DNA from: an uncultured Arcobacter sp.
Lineage (GTDB): Bacteria > Campylobacterota > Campylobacteria > Campylobacterales > Arcobacteraceae
Reading direction: 5' to 3'
NCBI GenBank assembly: GCA_937860115.1
Contig: CALMBI010000199.1
Location: 1-11,382, forward strand
Length of the DNA stretch: 11,382 nucleotides
Part shown: positions 6,887-11,382 of the stretch, piece after piece
Layout: every line of letters begins with the position of its first letter
How positions within the stretch are numbered: position 1 is the first letter of the stretch
Made by a program: the position numbers and the translations under genes
The notes under the pieces: model-generated
The model's input: only the letters and a program-made list of their open reading frames with translations
Database searches by the model: none
Told to the model about the DNA's origin: nothing

Positions 6887-6909
6887 CACTATCTGGTGTA
6901 GATATCTAT

Positions 6910-7149
6910 TTAGGCTTTGATCACTTGAATTTTATACGATTTGCCATCTTTTGCTTTACAACCATTGACAATAGTTTTTAAAGCATTGATCATATTTCCA
7001 CTTTTACCGATAATTTTTCCAAGATCCTCTTCATCACATGTGATGGTGATTTCGTAAAAATTGTCATCTATTTCTAAGATTTCAACCTTTACTTTATCTG
7101 GATTTGCAACTATAAGTTCAGTATATGATTTTATAAAATCAGTAACCAT
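6910..7149 (-). CDS. khpA: KH-domain RNA-binding protein, KhpA/YlqC-type
   Basis: This is a small single-domain RNA-binding protein of 79 residues. The helix-turn-helix of the type II KH fold is visible as DLGKIIGKSGNMINALKTIV, with the RNA-gripping G-x-x-G as GKSG at residues 48-51. This is the standard gene between rpsP and rimM in Gram-positive bacteria and Campylobacterota (Cj0711 in C. jejuni). In Gram-positives KhpA pairs with KhpB (Jag) and affects cell division and mRNA stability. No KhpB gene is in this window. The ATG lies 14 nt after the rpsP stop with only a weak Shine-Dalgarno, suggesting coupling to rpsP translation. Confidence 0.93.
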   Translation of the reverse strand: MVTDFIKSYTELIVANPDKVKVEILEIDDNFYEITITCDEEDLGKIIGKSGNMINALKTIVNGCKAKDGKSYKIQVIKA

Positions 7150-7163
7150 TGTGTATCACTAAA

Positions 7164-7394
7164 TTATTTAGCAGCTGTTAATTTAGCTACTTTTTCACTC
7201 ATTTGAGCACCAACACCCAACCAATAATCTAATCTCTCTTGATCAAATTTTAATACTTTTGGCTCTACTACTGGATTGTAGTAACCAATAGATTCGATCC
7301 ATCCTGAATCTCTTCTTTTTCTACTATCTGTAACTACGATTCTGTAAAATGGTTTTTTGTTTCTTCCCATTCTTGTAAGTCTAATAACTGTCAT
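7164..7394 (-). CDS. rpsP: 30S ribosomal protein S16
   Basis: S16 is an early-binding protein of the 30S body. The 76-residue sequence MTVIRLTRMGRNKKPFYRIV, followed by VTDSRKRRDSGWIESIGYYNP, is the unmistakable S16 N-terminus. The C-terminal part (LDYWLGVGAQMSEKVAKL) is also typical. The length is normal. An AAAGGA-type site (AAAAAGGACAAACA before ATG) precedes it. It stands 92 bp after ffh with an unusual long hairpin in between, and directly before the KH gene. Confidence 0.98.
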   Translation of the reverse strand: MTVIRLTRMGRNKKPFYRIVVTDSRKRRDSGWIESIGYYNPVVEPKVLKFDQERLDYWLGVGAQMSEKVAKLTAAK

Positions 7395-7430
7395 TGTTTG
7401 TCCTTTTTATTTAATTTTTGTTAACTTTTA

Positions 7431-7471
7431 TGTTAAGTGCTAAAGAGAAAAATTCACCTTAGCACTTAACA
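7431..7471 (-). promoter_or_regulatory. 13-bp perfect inverted repeat between ffh and rpsP
   Basis: TGTTAAGTGCTAA (7431-7443) and TTAGCACTTAACA (7459-7471) pair perfectly over 13 bp with a 15-base loop. On the - strand the stem is followed by ATAAAAG, with no U-tract, so it is not a classical terminator. It is better read as an mRNA processing or stability hairpin, or as a regulatory leader for rpsP. The stem lies 15 nt beyond the ffh stop and about 36 nt before the rpsP start. Confidence 0.7.
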
Positions 7472-7486
7472 CCAAAGTAGTGGATA

Positions 7487-8836
7487 CTATTTTGGTATAC
7501 CTTGTTGTGATTGCATTTGAGCCATCATTTTTTGCATATCTTTCATGCCACCTTTTGATGACATTTTTTTAGCCATCTTAGATGCATTATGAAATTGTTT
7601 CAAAATTTTATTTACTTGCACTTCACTGAGGCCTGAACCTTTTACAAGTCGTTTTTTTCTACTAATATTGATAAGATCTGGATTTTCTCTCTCTTTTGGT
7701 GTCATTGAGCCAATAAGTGCTTTGATTCTTTTAAGTTCAACAGAATTATCAAAATCCATATCTTTGATTTGACTTGCCATTCCGCTCATTCCAGGGATCA
7801 TTCCGATAATAGACTTCATGCTTCCAAGTTTTTTAATCATCTCAAGTTGTTCTAAAAAGTCATTGAAATTGAATTCACCTTTTTTAATCTTTTTAGTAAC
7901 CTCTTTTGCTTTTTTATCATCGATAATAAGGGAAGTTTTTTCTGCAAGCCCTTCAATATCTCCAGCACCCATAAGTCGAGAAACAATTCTATCAGTGATA
8001 AATACCTCAAGATTTTCCATCTTCTCGCCAACTCCAACAAAACGAAGTGGTACTTTTGTTTGATGAGAAAGTGAAAGTGCAACCCCACCTTTGGTATCCC
8101 CATCAAATTTTGTTAGAATAACACCATCAATCCCAATTTTTTCTTGGAATGTAAGAGCTGTTTTCGTTGCATCATGACCTGTAAGGGAGTCTGCTACATA
8201 GAAAATCTCATTAGGATTGATTGTATTTTTAATATCTTTTAATTGGATCATTAACTCTTCATCGATAGCAAGTCGTCCTGCAGTATCAACTAAAAGAACA
8301 TCATAAAGACCATCAATTGCTTTTTGTTTTGCTTTTTTAACTACATTTACTGGATTCGTTTCATTATCATCAAAGAAAACTTCTACGTCTATTTGTGCAC
8401 CAATTTGTTTGAGTTGTTCAACCGCTGCAAGTCTTTGAAGATCGGCAGCACACATTAAAACTTTTTTGTTTCTTAGTTTGAGATAGTTTGCTAATTTTCC
8501 TGTTGTTGTTGTTTTACCACTTCCTTGAAGACCTGTCATCAAAACAGTTGTAAGTGGTGAAGTGTTACTATAAACAAATCCTTGATTTCCTTTTACGGCT
8601 AAGATTTCAGTTAAACTTTCTCTTAATGCTTTTAAAAAGCTATCTTGCCCAATCCCAAGTTGTTTTGTTTTGAGTTCAACTTTATCACATAATTCTTTTG
8701 TAGTTTTGTGATGAACATCGTATCGAAGAAGTGATTTTTTAAGTTCACCTATAGCGTTATTTAAGGCTTTAGTATCATCTTGATATCTTATTTTTGAGAT
8801 AACAGATTTAAATGAACTTGTTAATGAATCAAACAC
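7487..8836 (-). CDS. ffh: Signal recognition particle GTPase Ffh (SRP54)
   Basis: Ffh binds 4.5S RNA and signal sequences of nascent membrane proteins and delivers them to FtsY at the inner membrane. The 449 residues contain the N-domain (MFDSLTSSFKSVISKI onwards) and the G-domain. The G-domain shows P-loop GLQGSGKTT (102-110), DTAGR (184-188) and TKFDGDTKGG (242-251). The C-terminal M-domain includes GSMKSIIGMIPGM and a Met-rich end (MAKKMSSKGGMKDMQKMMAQMQ) that supplies the signal-sequence groove. The start is GTG at 8836, preceded by GTAGGAAAAAATA. It is chosen because the sequence begins exactly where the family does. It is the first gene of the - strand operon, in the common order ffh-rpsP-KH-rimM. 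Confidence 0.97.
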   Translation of the reverse strand: MFDSLTSSFKSVISKIRYQDDTKALNNAIGELKKSLLRYDVHHKTTKELCDKVELKTKQLGIGQDSFLKALRESLTEILAVKGNQGFVYSNTSPLTTVLMTGLQGSGKTTTTGKLANYLKLRNKKVLMCAADLQRLAAVEQLKQIGAQIDVEVFFDDNETNPVNVVKKAKQKAIDGLYDVLLVDTAGRLAIDEELMIQLKDIKNTINPNEIFYVADSLTGHDATKTALTFQEKIGIDGVILTKFDGDTKGGVALSLSHQTKVPLRFVGVGEKMENLEVFITDRIVSRLMGAGDIEGLAEKTSLIIDDKKAKEVTKKIKKGEFNFNDFLEQLEMIKKLGSMKSIIGMIPGMSGMASQIKDMDFDNSVELKRIKALIGSMTPKERENPDLINISRKKRLVKGSGLSEVQVNKILKQFHNASKMAKKMSSKGGMKDMQKMMAQMQSQQGIPK

Positions 8837-8878
8837 TATTTTTTCCTACTTTTATGTGATTTTTAAATTAAGAGTGGG

Positions 8879-8884
8879 ATAATA
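8879..8884 (-). promoter_or_regulatory. Candidate -10 box for the ffh operon
   Basis: On the - strand TATTAT (5 of 6 to consensus) sits about 43 nt upstream of the ffh GTG behind an A/T-rich run (AATATATATTTAAC). It would give a leader of roughly 35 nt that includes the ribosome binding site. No -35 box is evident, which is normal for Campylobacterota. Confidence 0.35.
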
Positions 8885-8922
8885 GTTAAATATATATTAA
8901 ATATAGCTGAAGTGATAAAAAC

Positions 8923-8928
8923 TATAAT
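8923..8928 (+). promoter_or_regulatory. Candidate -10 box for the SUV3-type helicase gene
   Basis: A perfect TATAAT lies in the 218-bp divergent region between ffh and the helicase gene. It would place the transcription start near 8935 and give a leader of about 120 nt. A competing candidate, TAATAT at 9042-9047, lies so close to the ATG (9055) that its transcript would be nearly leaderless. The ATG has no clear Shine-Dalgarno. Confidence 0.35.
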
Positions 8929-9054
8929 CCCGTAAATTAGGGTTTTTACTAAAGTTAATATGCTTTGTTTTAAGCTTTAATTAAGTGTAAAAAATTCTAA
9001 AATTTCTTCTAAAAATGGTATCAAAAATCGTTTTTTTTTGCTAATATTCCACCT

Positions 9055-10704
9055 ATGAATGTAAGCTTTAAAGAACAACTCAATCAGTTACTTAATTGTG
9101 ATTTGAAAACCACTTTTCCAACTGCAAGATCTATGGGTAGAAAACTCTATTTTTTTGTTGGACCAACGAATAGTGGAAAAACATACAGCGCAATGCAAGA
9201 GCTTTTAAAAGCTGATTGTGGCATCTATTTAGCACCACTTAGATTGCTTGCTTTAGAAAATTATGAATTTTTAAAAGACAATGGGATTAATTCTTCTTTA
9301 ATTACAGGGGAAGAAGAAATTTTTAATGAAGATTCTACTCACATCTGTAGCACGATTGAGATGATTAACTTTGAGATGCAAACAGATGTTTGTATCATCG
9401 ATGAAGTGCAAATGCTTGAAGATGATGATAGGGGTTGGGCATGGGTGAATGCTATTTTAGGTGCACCTGCAAGCAAAGTGATCATGACAGGAAGTGTAAA
9501 TGCTTTGGAATCAATCAAAAAAATTGCTGAATATCTTGGAGAAGAGCTCGAGATAGTCAAATTTAAAAGAAAAAATCCTCTTGAAGTACTTGCAAGTCCA
9601 ATCTCATTTAAAGAGATTACAAAAGGGACAGCTTTGATAGCTTTTAGTAGAAAAGAAGTACTTGCTATGAAATCAAAACTTTCTCGTTTTTTTAAGATAT
9701 CAGTGCTGTACGGTAATCTTAGTCCAGAAGTAAGACGTGAAGAAGCAAAAAGATTTAGAGAAGGTGATACTGATATCCTAATTGCTACAGATGCAATTGC
9801 AATGGGTCTTAATCTCCCTATTAAAATTCTTCTTTTTACAACTGATTCAAAATTTGATGGTATAAGTCAAAGAAAACTCACTCCAAATGAAGTGATCCAA
9901 ATAGCAGGTCGCGCAGGAAGATATGGTCAACATGAGATCGGATATGTTGGCGCTACAAAAAAATCTGTCTTAGAGCATATTGATAAGATGTTTCACTCAC
10001 CTTTAAAAACTATCAAACCACCATTTAAAGTAAAAGCTACACTTGATCAAATCTCAGCATTTGCATCTCATCTTAATACTAAAAATTTGACAAAAATATT
10101 GTATTTTTTCTCGAAAAATATGAAGTTTACAGGTCCTTTTATAGCTACGAATATTATGAATATGATAGAGTTGGCTCATATTTTAGATCATAAAATAACT
10201 TTAAAACTAGAAGATAAATATTTATTAGCACAAGCTCCAATAAATATAAAATCACCTTTATTAAAAGATGCATATTTTTTTTATGTGAATTCGATCTTAA
10301 ATAAAAAAAGATGTGATTATAGATTGTCAATCAATATCAAAACATTAGCAAAAACAGAACTTGATCTTTTAAAAGCTGAAGACGAAGTAAAAAAAATATC
10401 ACTTTATCTATGGCTTTCATATAAATTGCCAGATATTTTTTATGACATTGAAAAAGCATTTAAGTATCGAATTTTGGTCAATCAATATTGTGAAGATTCA
10501 CTCAAACTCAATCTAAAAGATCTAGTAAGAGGTGAAAAAGAACGATCAGAAAATGATCACAAAAAAGGATCATTTAAAAAGTTTGGAAATAAAAATCAAA
10601 GTGAGCGAAAAAATGAGCACAAAAGAAAAGATGATAGAACAAAGCAAAGAAGGGATGGAGTGAAAAAACATACAATGAAGAAAAGGGATCAGTATGCAAA
10701 ATAA
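9055..10704 (+). CDS. SUV3-type DExH RNA helicase
   Basis: This 549-residue superfamily 2 helicase resembles SUV3, the helicase of the mitochondrial RNA degradosome. Hallmarks are motif I GPTNSGKT (36-43) preceded by YFFV, and the APLRLLALE segment (60-68). Motif II is DEVQ (116-119), followed by the SUV3-typical DDDRGWAWVNAILG, and motif III-like TGS comes next. Motif V is ATDAIAMGLNL (244-254), and motif VI is QIAGRAGRYG (282-291). By analogy it would unwind structured RNA 3' to 5' in an ATP-dependent way and feed an exonuclease; that role is inferred. The last 60 or so residues are a highly charged, mainly Lys/Arg tail rich in Asn, Gly and Asp, probably disordered and RNA-binding. The ATG at 9055 has a weak ribosome site; the next in-frame Met is at residue 27, just before motif I. 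The next gene overlaps its 3' end by 11 nt. Confidence 0.85.
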   Translation: MNVSFKEQLNQLLNCDLKTTFPTARSMGRKLYFFVGPTNSGKTYSAMQELLKADCGIYLAPLRLLALENYEFLKDNGINSSLITGEEEIFNEDSTHICSTIEMINFEMQTDVCIIDEVQMLEDDDRGWAWVNAILGAPASKVIMTGSVNALESIKKIAEYLGEELEIVKFKRKNPLEVLASPISFKEITKGTALIAFSRKEVLAMKSKLSRFFKISVLYGNLSPEVRREEAKRFREGDTDILIATDAIAMGLNLPIKILLFTTDSKFDGISQRKLTPNEVIQIAGRAGRYGQHEIGYVGATKKSVLEHIDKMFHSPLKTIKPPFKVKATLDQISAFASHLNTKNLTKILYFFSKNMKFTGPFIATNIMNMIELAHILDHKITLKLEDKYLLAQAPINIKSPLLKDAYFFYVNSILNKKRCDYRLSINIKTLAKTELDLLKAEDEVKKISLYLWLSYKLPDIFYDIEKAFKYRILVNQYCEDSLKLNLKDLVRGEKERSENDHKKGSFKKFGNKNQSERKNEHKRKDDRTKQRRDGVKKHTMKKRDQYAK

Positions 10705-11382
10705 GAAAATAAATAAACAAAAAGTGATGATTGGTGGGGGCTTATTACTTGTATTATTTTCAGTTTGGCCATTAGTTGTTGATAAGTTTGTGATCTCTCC
10801 AAAATTGGATCAAGAACAAACAAAGTTTGCATCAAAAGGTATGGAACTCTCTGTACAAACAGATAAAGGGTATTTTTATAATAAAAAAGAGTATCACTTA
10901 ACAGTTGTTGATAGAGAAAAATTTATTCCTTATTTAGGTGAATTAGTCAAAATTGATAAAGAGCTTTTATTTTCAATTATGCCACAAAAAGAGGATGTTT
11001 TAGGACTTCAATTTTCAGGAGTTATAAGCGCTAAAATTTGGAAGCCATTTAATATTGAAGTGTATATTGAACCAAAAGAGTTTCCTAAAAACCAAACTAA
11101 GTTATTAGAATATAAAGATATATTAACGAAATTTGGTGGGGCTTTTATTTTTAATTTGCAAGGAAAACTTAAAGAGATCGATCTCAATGATCTTGATATC
11201 ACAACCAATGAGCAAGATGGAACAAAACTAATTGCAAATCTTATAAAACCAGTAGTAAAAATTGGTGAAACTAATAAATTCATATTAGAAAAATATCTTG
11301 TTGAATCTAGACAAGAGGATAAAAATGTTGCACTCAGTTCAAATCACCCAATCTATAATTTTCATTACAAAGATGATTACAA
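10694..11382 (+). CDS. Membrane-anchored protein of unknown function, 3' end beyond the window
   Basis: An open frame starts at ATG 10694 and runs without a stop to the window edge (229 codons seen). The N-terminus is a basic stretch (MQNKKINKQK) and a hydrophobic segment at about residues 11-29 (VMIGGGLLLVLFSVWPLVV). This is a single membrane anchor with the rest probably in the periplasm. The exported part has alternating beta-strand-like segments, for example GYFYNKKEYHLTVVDRE and GAFIFNLQGKLKEIDLNDLD. These vaguely recall DUF945/YdgA- or AsmA-like periplasmic proteins, but I cannot assign a family. It overlaps the helicase gene by 11 nt, so the two are translated together. A functional link with RNA metabolism is not evident. 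Confidence 0.75.
   Translation, partial: MQNKKINKQKVMIGGGLLLVLFSVWPLVVDKFVISPKLDQEQTKFASKGMELSVQTDKGYFYNKKEYHLTVVDREKFIPYLGELVKIDKELLFSIMPQKEDVLGLQFSGVISAKIWKPFNIEVYIEPKEFPKNQTKLLEYKDILTKFGGAFIFNLQGKLKEIDLNDLDITTNEQDGTKLIANLIKPVVKIGETNKFILEKYLVESRQEDKNVALSSNHPIYNFHYKDDY

Noticed and set aside
7818..8106. Open frames within ffh on both strands
   Set aside because: They overlap the GTPase domain of an unmistakable ffh and have no ribosome site or recognisable domain.
8837..9054. Small gene in the divergent ffh-helicase gap
   Set aside because: The region is dense in stop codons in all frames and very A/T-rich. Only promoter-like boxes are visible.
11008..11283. Antisense open frame opposite the membrane-anchored protein
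   Set aside because: The + strand frame is continuous for 229 codons with a sensible anchor and an operon-like overlap. The antisense frame is Ser/Leu-rich with no start context.

Overview
This AT-rich window looks like a chromosomal segment of a Campylobacterota (formerly Epsilonproteobacteria) bacterium. The basis is gene order: rpsB-tsf-ABC ATPase-acidic protein-gmk on the + strand and ffh-rpsP-KH protein-rimM on the - strand match blocks I remember from Campylobacter jejuni and partly Helicobacter. Arginine codons in rpsB and tsf are all AGA, as expected of highly expressed genes in an AT-rich genome. I cannot name the genus.

Left region (1-1932): a degraded IS4-type insertion sequence entering from the left edge, with its DDE transposase broken near 305-350. 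It abuts the 3' part of a methyltransferase-like/TPR gene that has lost its N-terminus, apparently cut by the insertion. A perfect TATAAT inside the end of that remnant and a hairpin-rich leader then lead into rpsB.

Central + operon (2031-6016): rpsB (S2), tsf (EF-Ts), a LolD/MacB-type ABC ATPase, an acidic protein with a degenerate receiver-like N-terminus, and gmk (guanylate kinase). Spacing is tight, with overlaps at the last two junctions. Compared with C. jejuni, fliR is missing between the ATPase and the acidic protein, and tatA-argS are missing after gmk.

Junction (6016-6300): a 269-bp element with 32-bp imperfect terminal inverted repeats, flanked by TA and holding no gene. It looks like a MITE and starts exactly at the gmk stop codon. 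It separates gmk from the convergent rimM.

- strand operon (8836 to 6308): ffh, rpsP, khpA-like KH protein and rimM. A strong intrinsic terminator lies between the KH gene and rimM, and a 13-bp perfect stem covers the rimM stop codon. The usual trmD-rplS are absent. This cluster and the rpsB-tsf-gmk cluster both serve translation, ribosome maturation and membrane targeting.

Right region (8837-11382): a divergent promoter region, a SUV3-type DExH RNA helicase with a long basic tail, and an overlapping gene for a membrane-anchored protein of unknown function that runs off the right edge.

I found no defence system, CRISPR array, rRNA or tRNA. The most interesting features are the MITE at a double synteny break, the terminator in front of rimM, and the disrupted IS with two apparent short insertions.
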